From NCBI GenBank assembly GCA_023231475.1, contig JALJEE010000107.1:1-64000 (forward strand): a stretch of 64,000 nt of DNA, read 5' to 3'. The notes under the pieces were generated by a model that worked only from the letters and a program-made list of their open reading frames with translations, had not been told where the DNA came from and did no database searches. Source of the DNA: Seison nebaliae (taxonomy: Eukaryota > Rotifera > Pararotatoria > Seisonacea > Seisonidae). Both the position numbers and the translations under genes were made by a program. Positions 23,922-35,529 of this stretch are shown here, piece after piece; position 1 is the first letter of the stretch; the number at the start of each line of letters is the position of its first letter.

Positions 23922-25594
23922 ACTATTTATCAAAAAATTAATAAATATTCTAATCGGTGTTCGAATAATTTTTTCAGTTAAATTAAAAAATTATGATATT
24001 TTCAATATTTTCGTATAAATTTGAAATTTAAAAAAAAATTAAATATGATGAAAATATATATTTATCTGGTAAAACATTTTAGAATTTACCGAATGTCTTT
24101 CCTATGAGGAAAAGGAATTCTGTTTGAACTTAAAACCGCTAAATTATTTTCTACTTTTTTGAGGTCTAATGAAAAATGGTAGTGGATCGGCAAATGTTCT
24201 ATTAAAGAATTTAATGTGGAAGAAAACTGTCAAATAGTCTTTGATGGTTTGAGGATCGTTAATTAATTGGAGATAATTGAAAAAAATTTCTTTTACCAAT
24301 TAAAGTTCGAGTAACGGCAACAGTTTGCAGAAAACAAGTAATATATGATTTTACCGATAAATTAACTTTGTTCATTTGTGCAACATGTAAATTGGTGTTT
24401 TGGAATGAAAAGAGAGTACCTGATAATTGCCGATTGAAAATCATTCAATAACAGAAAACTGAATATAGATAAATATTCAACGTTCTATGAATTATAAGAA
24501 GAAAATAATCATTTTTTACTTTCCAATTTCTCCTTCCTTCATTTTTCAGATATCGCACATCAAAATTTCATAATTAGCCAATTATTTTTATGAATATGGA
24601 AAATCTTAAAGAAATCGATGCGTTACGCTCACTCGGCATGGAATAAATGATCGTTGAATTCTTTCGATAATGAGTGCGTGAACAACACTTTGCATTTCTC
24701 TTCTCCTAATTTTCAATAGATGATGATATAGTCACTTAGGTTCAGAGAACTATTTAGTGGTAGCTAGTGAAAAGATTTTTATGGGTTATTCATATTAGAT
24801 AGTGTTAACACATGACAATTGAGATAATGGTAATTCCGCTAATCGTTCGCTAAATGAAGTGATAATTTCCAATTATTTCTCGATATTTTGTTTTGTTTTG
24901 GATCAAAATTATTTTGCGTAATTCTCTTCCCAAATCTTTCTTGGAGAATTCATCTTCAAACAATTCAATGAATGCAGTTTTTATAAGAAAATAAAATGAA
25001 AATTTCTTTAGTTTTAACTCCATTTCTTTTTTTTTTGGTGGGCAGTTCACACTCTCGCAGCACGATCATATCAAGAATTCTCTGAAAAGCCGAGACGGAA
25101 GGTGCGTATTGAAGTGGGAAATACGTGAAGTAAACGTATTTATTCTGTTATTTCATTAGAATCATTGTTATCAGTAAGTGTGAATTTGTAAATTATAGTT
25201 GGAAAAAGTTCCTATAATTATTTTATTGGAAGTTCAGATATTTATAAGAAGAAAGAATAGATCTTCTTTTCTTCTCGAATGTTTAGTAGTATTGAAATTA
25301 ATTTTTTATAATAGTCTTGTTAAATGAACATCTTATTCGATAAATGAGATCTGCAATTGTTGTTGGTATTGTTTTGTTGAAGAGACTTTAATCTTTCGCA
25401 CATTTTTCATATTTGTTACACAATTGGGAGTTGGGTGGCACACAACATCCCTGGATAATAATGAATTGATGAAACGATTTAATTTTTTCCTATTTCTCAC
25501 CTTATTATATCACAGAAATTATTCTTGTTCTATTGAAAACATAAAAATTGTTCGAGATCATTCATAATTCCAATTTACACATCGAGCGACGGAG
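23922..25594. other. Intergenic region upstream of the T-box gene
   Basis: No supported gene. Presumably holds the T-box promoter and 5' UTR. Short minus-strand open frames (24259-24444, 24850-25050) show nothing recognisable. Confidence 0.5.
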
Positions 25595-28167
25595 ATGGAA
25601 GGAATTTTCGATGAAACTTATCTCAAATACGTCAATCTATTTTCCGATGTTCAATATCAGAATAATAATTTGGAAATGTTTCAAGCACAACAATTGATGC
25701 AACAACATATGCAGCAACAACAGCAACAACAACAACAACAGCAACATCTTCATTCTACTTTTAAATTACCAATGACATCGATAGAGAATGAACAATTGAT
25801 CTGCGAGCAATTACAATCTCCAATTCAGAATAATCAAATCGATTCAAAAAATTTCATTTCTCCAATTTTCAATCATTCGAATATCTCTGACGAAATCACT
25901 TCGTTTGATTATAGTTGCGAAGAACGAAATGGTTCAAGAAGACAAATTGATATATTCGATCGAACGTCAACTGACACGAGTATTCCAAGTAATGCGAATA
26001 ATACAAATACGAGCGATTTCGAAGGAATTGAAGCAAATGCAAACACAGATGATAGTAAAGAATTGAATGTGTCAAGCAATTCCAGTGGTTCCAGTAACCT
26101 CAAGAGGAAATGTGAAGATAATAATCAACCACAAACAAAAATGCCAAAAAGTGAACCGCAAATTTCGGATGGTGATTTTATAGAACAACAGAAATATTCT
26201 CAAATATATCAAACATTTCCATCGACCCTACCACCGTCTAATATCCATTCGGACAATACAATAACGACTAATGCAGTTGCAAGTGTTAATAATGAGAATA
26301 ATAATGTTCTTGTGCCATCGAATACTAATCAGAATTATATGAATCAATTGGCGGTTGCTGCAGCAGCCGGTTTCCTCATATCCGATCGAATTTGTGTTCA
26401 ATTGGTAAATTTTGATTTGTGGTTGAAATTTAATAATCATACGACAGAAATGATTATTACAAAGCAAGGACGACGTATGTTTCCCATACTACAATTTGCA
26501 CTTAGCGGTCTTAATCCAGAATCACATTATAATATTTTTGTCGATATTATTTTAGCCGATCCCAATCATTGGAAGTTCCAAAGTGGACGATGGATTCCTT
26601 GCGGACAAGCCGAACAACTACCAGCAGGTTTATTTATAATATTATTTCGAAAATAATTTTATATCTTTTGACAGTTGGTCGAATTTATTTGCATCCCGAT
26701 TCACCGAATACTGGCTCTCATTGGATGAAGAACGATGTGGTATTCAATAAATTGAAATTAACAAATAATAAGAATTGTATCGGTAGTCAGGTTCGTACAA
26801 CAAAACTCTTATATGTTTGATTCTTATTTTCTTATTTTAGATTGTACTGAATTCTATGCATAAATACCAACCGAGATTACATATTGTTGAAGTAAGTAAT
26901 CCAGTTCAAAATAATTTGGTGAATTGTCTAAATATGAATGGATTTGATGCTAATTATCAATCTTATTTATTCAATAGTGGCATTTTTCCTGGTAGTTTTC
27001 ACAATAATTTTTTTGGAGGTCCCTCATCTTTATATTGGCCGTTCAACGGTACTAATTATGGAAATTCGCTGAATGATCTAAACGGAAATATTCAATTGAC
27101 TTCAAATGCAAATAATACTTCTCAAATTGAAAATGAATGCCACATTCTCTTATCGAAACATGATAAAGAATATTATTGTCAATTAAATCCCGAAGAAGAT
27201 AAATCAGATAATTCCAACAATGAAGAACAAAAACCGAAGAAAAGTTCTTTGAAACAATCAAAAGCGAACGAGAAAACAAACAATAAAAACGCGTCTAATT
27301 CAAAGAACACTTCACCAATAATTCAGCAAACACATCAACAATCCGCTTCAACATCATTGACAAATAACAACAACAATAATACTCATCATCATTCATTAAA
27401 TGTTGGGAAATATGCAAAGAAAGTTAGTTGTGCGGAAAAAAAGGATAGTCTCCATTCTTTCACATTTATCGAAACACAATTTATTGCGGTTACTGCTTAT
27501 CAGAATACGGATGTTAGTAAATTTATTTACGATAATTATAAATATTTATTATAATAATTTTCATCAATTTCAGATAACTCAATTAAAAATTGATCATAAT
27601 CCATTTGCAAAAGGATTTCGAGATAATTATGAAAGGTTCAAAATTTTTCTTCATTTAAAATTATTCATATTCAAATATAATAACAGAAATTATGAGACTT
27701 TAGCATTAATGGCAGCTGCCGCTGTTGCACAACAGCAGAATACTGATCAAAAAACGAACATGAAAATGGAAAAGAATCGACAACAACTAAGAAATGGGAA
27801 CATTAATTTAAATTTTCAGAATAATTCCATCTCTGCTAGTCAACATGCTCAACAAAATTACAATAACAACAAATTAGTTAACTCCCAATATCAAGAACGA
27901 CAACAACAACACATAAATGGGGAATCATTGAATCAAGAACATGAATTGATGAAGAATGAATGTGCAAAATTCTTCAATAGTTCCTTATTTCTCAATCCAT
28001 CAATTAGTAATCTAACAGCTGCATCGACCACAGTACCATCGTTGCCAGTCAGTGAGAATAATGCCGCAACGATTAATTATACGATCGCTACCAATTCGAC
28101 CAGTTCAACTAATTCACAAAACGAACAAAATTCCGCGTCTTTCTATTGTGACCAATATGTGTATTAA
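25595..28167 (+). CDS. T-box transcription factor, Tbr1/Eomes/Tbx21 class
   Basis: Sequence-specific nuclear transcription factor. Model: join(25595..26627, 26675..26790, 26841..27512, 27574..27635, 27687..28167), 787 residues. The N-terminal region (1-260) is Gln/Asn/Ser-rich, with a CAG/CAA run at 25690-25745. The T-box runs from about 262 to 629: [109 protein letters not shown]. The '[13 protein letters not shown]' and '[10 protein letters not shown]' forms point to the Tbr1/Eomes class, and the splits before [10 protein letters not shown] and ITQLKID match the intron positions I recall for vertebrate members. Odd: residues 402-587 form an in-frame insertion inside the DNA-binding domain, beginning at a perfect GTAAGT. 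All four supported introns (47-61 nt) start GTT. Confidence 0.92.
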
Positions 28168-28517
28168 GTAACTTATTTATTTTAGTAAATTTTAAAATAA
28201 AATCTTTATCTCAAATTACAAGTGGGATTTGATAGAATCCATAATTAAATGTTTAATTATCTAAACATTTAAACCATTTATAGAACCGGATAAAATGGGT
28301 TTGTTGATTTAAAAAATATATGAAAGAAATTTGTGCAAACTCATATACGTATGAATAATTGGAGAAGGAAAAGGAAATCAGATAAAACAGTTTCCAAATG
28401 TATTACATATTGCTTAATTAGTTAGAGAACTTTTTTTTTTAAAATATTTTTTGGTTGATTATTATTTTTTGTCTGGAAGACTAACTGAACACAGAATTGG
28501 GAGAATGAAGATTCATT
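28168..28517. other. Short gap between convergent genes
   Basis: 3' UTR of the T-box gene and of the Asn-rich orphan facing it. Nothing else seen. Confidence 0.5.
28196..28201 (+). terminator. Polyadenylation signal AATAAA
   Basis: 29 nt after the T-box stop codon. Confidence 0.5.
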
Positions 28518-31500
28518 TTATGTGGGTTTGATTGAATTGAAATTAGCAATATTTTCATCCGAGTCAGTTGCAACAAAGTTACGGAATTTTTCTTGGACAT
28601 TCCTGATCCATCTGGCAATCGAATGTTTCTTTTCTTTACCTAATAAATCATTTTCTTTTATATACTCATTCACATTCGTATAAGCGTAAGAATCATTGAC
28701 ATTCCGATATTTCCATGCGGAATCCGAATAATTCTGCTTGCCATTCATCTGATTCGCTTCCATGGCATTATAACGCTCTCGTTCTAATCGTTGAGTTCCT
28801 TCTGACATATTATTCAGATAAGTATGAAAACGATGACTCTTTTGTACTAATTTCCGACAATCTTCAATGAAAGCTTTCTCCTCATCTTTCGTCTGGAAAG
28901 AATCGGAGAAAACAGTTTCACTTTCATCATCTTTCCCTTTCACTTCATCCATATATCGTTCACCGTTGAACTGGTCACGAGATTTTCTTGAATGACTTTT
29001 ATGTTTATGTTTGATCCGACTCGATTTCTTTCGATTTATCCTTTCCTCCTTATCATAATTATGTTTTGATTTCGTTTCGTTAGGAATGCAAACTACATGA
29101 TCATCATTATCATCATAATCGTCATGTGTCACACTCAATTTTTGCGATGTCATATCATTATGACGATCATTAATTGTATGATGATTTTGATTTGCATTAT
29201 TCTCGTTATTAATGATTCGAACGTTTATATCATTATCATCAACGAAATGATTATTTTTATCATCTCGCTTCCGCAAACTATTTTTCTTCATGATTCGTGA
29301 ATGATTAATATTCGATTGTTTATTCAGTTCAAATTCTTTACTAGAAGATGTCTCCGATGGAACTTCATTTATCTTTCCCATTAATTTATTATTAATGTTG
29401 TTGTTGTTAGTGTTGGAATTTTCATTAGGTATTAATTGACCGTTTGGATTATTCATGTAATTATCTCGATTGAGTTTGGAGCCGCTGTCGGATGGACTTC
29501 GATAGGATTTCGGTTTATCCGAATGTTGAAGATATGTTGAGTCATATGAATTCATCACATTATGTCGTGAACGATAGGAATGAGTATCTTTATCTTCATG
29601 TAATCTCGTAATGGCTCGTCGATGAACAGTCATTGATTTTGGTGTTTTCGACATTGTTGACGATCGTGTGGGTAGATTAGTTTTAGAGAATTGAGGAAGA
29701 ACAATATTCGGTTGATGTTGCGAATGATGATAATTTGAATTTTCAAAATCTTTCATTATCGTTTGTGAATGACGTATCGAACTACTACTGTTTTTTACAT
29801 TATCGCACGATTGTTGAAGGAAATTGGAATGCTGTGATAATGATATTGATGGCGAATGGTTATGGTTATTCGTATTACGTAATAATGGAAATTTAGTGGT
29901 AGTCATATTGTTATTATTATTATTCGATGAATTTATTTGATATTTTCTCCCGATGACTTCACTTGGATTCGGATTTAATGACATACTATAATTGTGATAT
30001 TGTTGCTTCTTCTTTCCTGGTGATTGAACTTCATCGATCGACCGATTTATCATTTGATGTCGATTATTTGTTCGAAATGCATCATTCCTTCTCGTCGTAC
30101 GCTATTTTTCAATCAATTCATTTAATATGTTTATTTCGAATCATTTTGGTCAATTGTTAAAAAAAAGAATTTTCATTCAATTTATTTTTGTATTAATAGA
30201 AGAAAAAGAAAGAAGAATTTTAATTGAAATAAACGAAAAAAGGAAAAAGGAGAAACTTGAGTATTTATTTCGCCCTTTGTCTTGTTTCGAACACTTTTTG
30301 CAGATGGTGCATCTCTCCATGATGATCGATTATTCTCATTCAACTTGTTCTTCTTTCGGTTAATCAAATTTTTTACAAGTTCATTCTCTTTTTCGTTGTT
30401 CATTATAATTGGTGTGGCAGCTGCCGTAGTTACAGCTTCACGATGCATTTCATCTGACTTCTTAATATTATCTTCTCCACTTAAATCTTCAGTGAAACTG
30501 AAAGAAGATGCATGGATTGGCGATAAAGACTTCTCGTATTCGAATTTTGGAGTATCGAAAAAACTGTTTTGCCCATGAAATGTATTCACTGAAATGTTCT
30601 TACTATCGTCAATGAACCTTGAAGAACACTGCAGTGGATAATCGGCTGTATTAATGATTTGACGAGATTGATGGTGAGAATGATTGTCAGACCGGAAATT
30701 GGTTGAACTGAAATGATGATGGTGTTGACGATGATGTTGCTTCAAATATCTAAAAGATGTTGACAAGAAAAAAAAGAAGAAAGAAAAGAATTAATACAAG
30801 TTCAAATGAGACGAACATGAGAAGGTGATGTTAAATGATAACATTTTCATAGAACATACGCATTAAATGTTAATTTGAGATTTGGCGAACGAATTTTCAG
30901 GAAGAATCGAAACGTTTAAATCACGAAAATATAAAAAAATTAATTGAGAGTTGTATCCAATTTTTTCTTGTTGCTTCGAATGAAATCGGAGAAAAAAAAA
31001 GTTTTATATTAATGATATAATTTCAGATACTTTACGGCATTGACTTCATGCCTATTCTTCTACAACCTGTTAACAAACGTTCCATGAGAAATTTAAACAA
31101 TTTAAAAAAAGGAGAATGGAACAAGAGAAAAGAACTTGAGAATGACGATTTCAATATTATAAACGAAAAGTCAATAGACTGACTTTGTATGAAGCTGTTA
31201 AAATGAGCAAATGAATTAATTCAATAAACATTTCCACTTCGTTACATACCTAGAAGAAACTGTTCATCATCGATCGCTTATAACTGCAGATTTGTTATTA
31301 TACTCCCAAAAGAATAATGTTAAATTCTTCTTGAAAAACAGTTCGCTTCTCTTCGAAGAAGGAAGGAATAATCAGTCAATCAACTAAACACGTCTACTAC
31401 TCAAGGAAGATAGCTTTTAACTGTTTGTTCAAGCTTCAAATAAAACTTTTTTGACGATGAAGAAGCTTTTTATATCAAATTAACTGATTTCTGAAATGTA

Positions 31501-33139
31501 TTATCGATTCCTGACTATTGTATAAAACGGAGGAAAACAGTCTGGCAGCATTCGGAGTGGGCCCTCTTCTTTGCTCAATCGTAATGCAAGATCGGAAAAG
31601 AAAGGTGAGTCCAACACGACAAATAATAGCACGACAACAATCTCATATTTGTGTATTATTGCTTAAAGGTAAAACCGACTATTTCACCTTCGGTCAATTC
31701 TTGTTTCACTCAATTCAATTTTTTTATTTAGTTAACGGATTTTTTAGAAGGGCGAAACTGAACAAAATTGATCGTTTCAATGCGATGTAACAAGGAGGAA
31801 AAGGTGAAAAAAATAAAATTCAACAGACAAATATTTTCATTCATCAATTCAATAAACAGAAATACATATTCCAATCAATCAATCAATCAATCAATCCTAT
31901 ATCTGTTCTCATTACTATTCTTGAAAAAAGGAAAATGGAAATATGAAAAAGAAGTAACTGAACCAAAAAATAATTTGCATCAGAAACGCAAGGATGTTTG
32001 AAACACACACACACACACACGCATTCATATCACTCGTATCATGGGAAAGAATTGATAAAAATGGAATAGGTAAATACATCGTTTTGCGCTCAGTTAAAAC
32101 TTGAATGTTTAGTAACATTACGTCTAAATGATTCGAATAAAAAATGGAAGATCTCTTGTATCATTCTCTTGAAAATTATGTAAAATTATTTATTATTATC
32201 TCAATAAGAAATAAGTCAATCAATCAATCAATCAATTCGAAAACAGATATTGATGATATGAATTTGAATATTTTATTCTAATTTTTTCAACAATAATCGA
32301 TGATGAATTTATGACAAATATACGTATATGATCTATCGATATGAAGATTATTCTTAATATTATCCTTTTGCAAAATTTGCTCCTCTCCTCGATTAAAAAT
32401 ATAGTATCATTATTTTTTTAAGAGAATGTTACGATGTTATTAATTGTTGAATAGCAATTTCCCTCAATTGTAGGACATCCATAGATGTTGGTAATTCTTC
32501 AAGGAATAACATTATTTGAAATGATATTGTCGCCAAATACTCTTTAGTATGTTGGAGTAAAAGAGAATTTAATTAAACATCATTTATCTTACAAGCAAGT
32601 TGGGAACAGAAAACAATGAAAACGATAACTGACCCTATTCCATCATATCGTTGTGAGCTATTATACAAATTATTCAGATTTTCATATTGAACTTCATTTG
32701 ATTGATTTTGTTCCATATCATTTCGCTCCTTCCGTCGTTGTTCAGGTAAATGTTGATGTCGTCGAATAATGCGTCCTTTCCCTTCGACCTTGAGAGGTTT
32801 GATGAAAGATGAAGATTTAGATTGATCCACTACTGCCTTCTGCATATCATACTGGAATAATATGTTATTAATATTTACCAAATTCGTTTTCTTCTTCTTT
32901 TTCCCATTACATTTCCTGCTTCCATCGATTTCTTTTATCTTTAACGATGTTGTCGTATTTGGATTTATAGATGATTCACGTTGCTTAGCAACCAACGTTC
33001 CTTTCCAATATGACGTTATCGGCAATGGACGATGCATTCTTAACGGCTTGATACTATTTAATGTTCTGTTTGTCGATCTATTCATTCGGTGCACAAGTCT
33101 TTCCAAAAGAAATTTGATCTTATGGAGATTTGAATGTTG
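28518..33139 (-). CDS. Asn/His/Ser-rich orphan protein, start not found
   Basis: Unrecognised. Model: complement(join(28518..30101, 30257..30749, 32634..33139)), at least 860 residues; phases match at both joins (donors GTCAGT and GTTTCT; introns 1884 and 155 nt). The first modelled exon contains ATG 33085 but stays open upstream to an AG at 33140-33141, so an earlier exon is likely. The middle is low-complexity (His, Asn, Ser, polar). The last roughly 120 residues look folded: an acidic/helical EDCRKLVQKSHRFHTYLNNM, then a Tyr-rich stretch and a basic amphipathic segment ARWIRNVQEKFRNF. No signal peptide or membrane segment. The long intron contains only weak open frames. Possibly a cytoplasmic or cytoskeletal scaffold, but that is a guess. 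Confidence 0.55.
31871..31895. repeat. (CAAT)n microsatellite
   Basis: Tandem CAAT tetranucleotides in the long intron of the Asn-rich orphan gene; a second short array lies at 32215-32236. Confidence 0.8.
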
Positions 33140-35529
33140 CTAGTTTGGATAAGATTCTTTCTTTACCTTTCCATTCGTCGAAATAAAATAATTTTGTGCA
33201 ATTCATTATATAACATCGAAGGGAAATTGTTGATACTTGAAATGAAAGTCAATCCAACTCTTTGAAGGTCTTCAAATACTTCTTATATTCATGTATTTCT
33301 AGTGAAACACAGTCTCTCTTACTTTTGCGGCGTCTTTATTATTCTTATTGTTTCTTCTCCATTCTTCATCATCATCAGCATCTTCTTTTTCTATTCCTCC
33401 CATTTGTTTGTAGTAAATTGTTCATTTACTTTCCAATTTTATGTTCGAAAACTTAACTTACTCGTAAAACTTTCCTGAAATTTCTTATTCTATTTGCCTC
33501 CTCAATATTTATATTAAAGACTCTTCATTCCCCCAACAATGTTTTCTTTCACGATTATGTTCAACAGCTGAACAGATATAGACTCCAATTTTTACTTTTC
33601 TCTTTCGGAATAAAAGGAAAAGGATTTTTAAGAGCAATATTATTGCAAAATTGTTTCACGATTAGTTCTTTCATAAAGAAACTAATTCATTTTACGAAAC
33701 TTATCGACTTCTTCTGAAAAAAGAAACGCATGAAAAAGAACTTCATTGGTTTCAATGATACTTTTCACAATCATTTATGCCGAAAATGTTAGTTTATGAG
33801 AAAATGAAAGAAGAAAATTCTTATTCTCATAATCATACAGAAATTCTCAGTATTAAATTTCGGACGTTACACATTTCGTAACGTCAAGATTATTAGGAAG
33901 AGTTAATGAAGTTTATTTAGTTTTCATTAGACTTATTAAGATAATAATAAAATTACGTCTTATCGAGAATGATTTTATCGATTTATTGTTAATTGGAAAT
34001 TATGTTGTTGATTTTATGAAAACAATGAAGGTTATTCGATGCCAATGAATCTAATGCAAGAGATTGGAAGGGAGGAAGAAGGAAAAAAATCTTACTTTTT
34101 TGTTAATAGAATTCCCCTCTCATATCATTGAGAATATCGCAAAAATTATGATAAATGTAAATATTATGTACGAATCTTAACGACAGTTGCTTCCAGCAAT
34201 TTCCAACAATATATTACATTCTTCTTCCTAATTCTATACTATAGAATCTTTAGCGTTCTTCAACCGAACTTACACGTTAGACATGAAATTTTTAATAAAT
34301 TTCCTTATTCGTTTCAAAAAAGAATTCCTAAAGAGAAATTTGAGAGACTGAAATTGAGTTACATTTCGTACGATACTTTCAATCAAAATTAGTTCACAAT
34401 TATATTGTCTTAGAAATTTCTAAGACGGCCGATAATATTTGGTTATCTTTTAGAAAGATAATGAAACCACTAGACATGAAAAAAGAATTATCGGTTCACA
34501 ATTAGGTCTTAAATATCACATTAAGTTCCGGTAGGTAAATTCCGGTTTTTTTTTTATCGAAAAATGAATAATCGGAAGGAAACAAGTCTTATTGAAGATG
34601 TAACGTCTCAATAAAACATTAAATCCATTCATCCATAGTAGAGTGAAGTAATAGTGAAGTATTTCATTCGATCTGATCGATTATTTTTTCGAAAATAAAT
34701 TGGAGGTGACCCTTTATCATACGACTGAACTAATCGGACTGACGGAAATCATGGAATTGGAAACATTAGACAAATTGAGAAATACAATTCTTTCAGTAAC
34801 AATATTCATGTAAAATCCAAAAATATAATTAGCAAATGGAGAGGAAGGAGTTTCAAAGAAATCGCCACCAAAATCCAATATCGGATATCCATTACAATTG
34901 ACACAATGAACTACTTCGGAAGAGAGGAAATGAAATATAAATTTCTAACTAGCAAACAAATCTGAAACATATTTTCATAAAGATTACAGAAAGAGAAAGC
35001 GAATTAAAGTCTTTGATTACCAAATAAGTTGGTTATTGAACAAAATAATAATTACATGAAATTTCCAAATTCTATCACCATTATATTGTAACATATACGT
35101 CGAAATGAAATTCTATTTTGAAAGGATTTTGGAGATTAAAGTTTTTCTCTGGATAAATTTCATCAAAAATTATTAAAAGAAATTTTAATTTTTTGTTTAT
35201 TTAAAAAATTGTTAAGCAACCATATGGTCGGAATAACCAAATTGTGAGATTAAAAGAGTATAGAAGAAAGAATGTTGTTTGGGTAAGAAGAAAAGGAATC
35301 ATTTCTTATCGATATTTGATCGATAATGAACGAGAAATATTAAGAAGTTTGAAAGGAGAAGTTTAGGGGTAGATGAAAGAATATATTACATAATGATGGA
35401 ATGAATGACAAATTGGATGAAAGAGTAAATGTCAAAAAAAAAGTAAAGTTAAGTTTCGGTATAAGGTGAAAACCAAATAAAGAAATAAATATTATGAGGA
35501 AGGTCAAAGCAGTTGCATCGTCATCCGAA
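33140..35529. other. Region upstream of the Asn-rich orphan gene
   Basis: No supported coding sequence. It may hold the missing first exon(s) and promoter of the minus-strand gene ending at 28518, plus the 3' UTR of the mucin-like gene beginning at 39674. Only short open frames are present. Confidence 0.45.

Noticed and set aside
31518-31790. Plus-strand frame with a perfect GTGAGT near 31605
   Set aside because: Lies inside the long intron of the minus-strand orphan gene. No partner exon and no recognisable product.
32850-32876. 27-nt GT...AG segment in frame within the Asn-rich orphan (27 nt also recurs in other short GT-AG stretches)
   Set aside because: Shorter than any supported intron here and read-through is fully open, so it is treated as exon.
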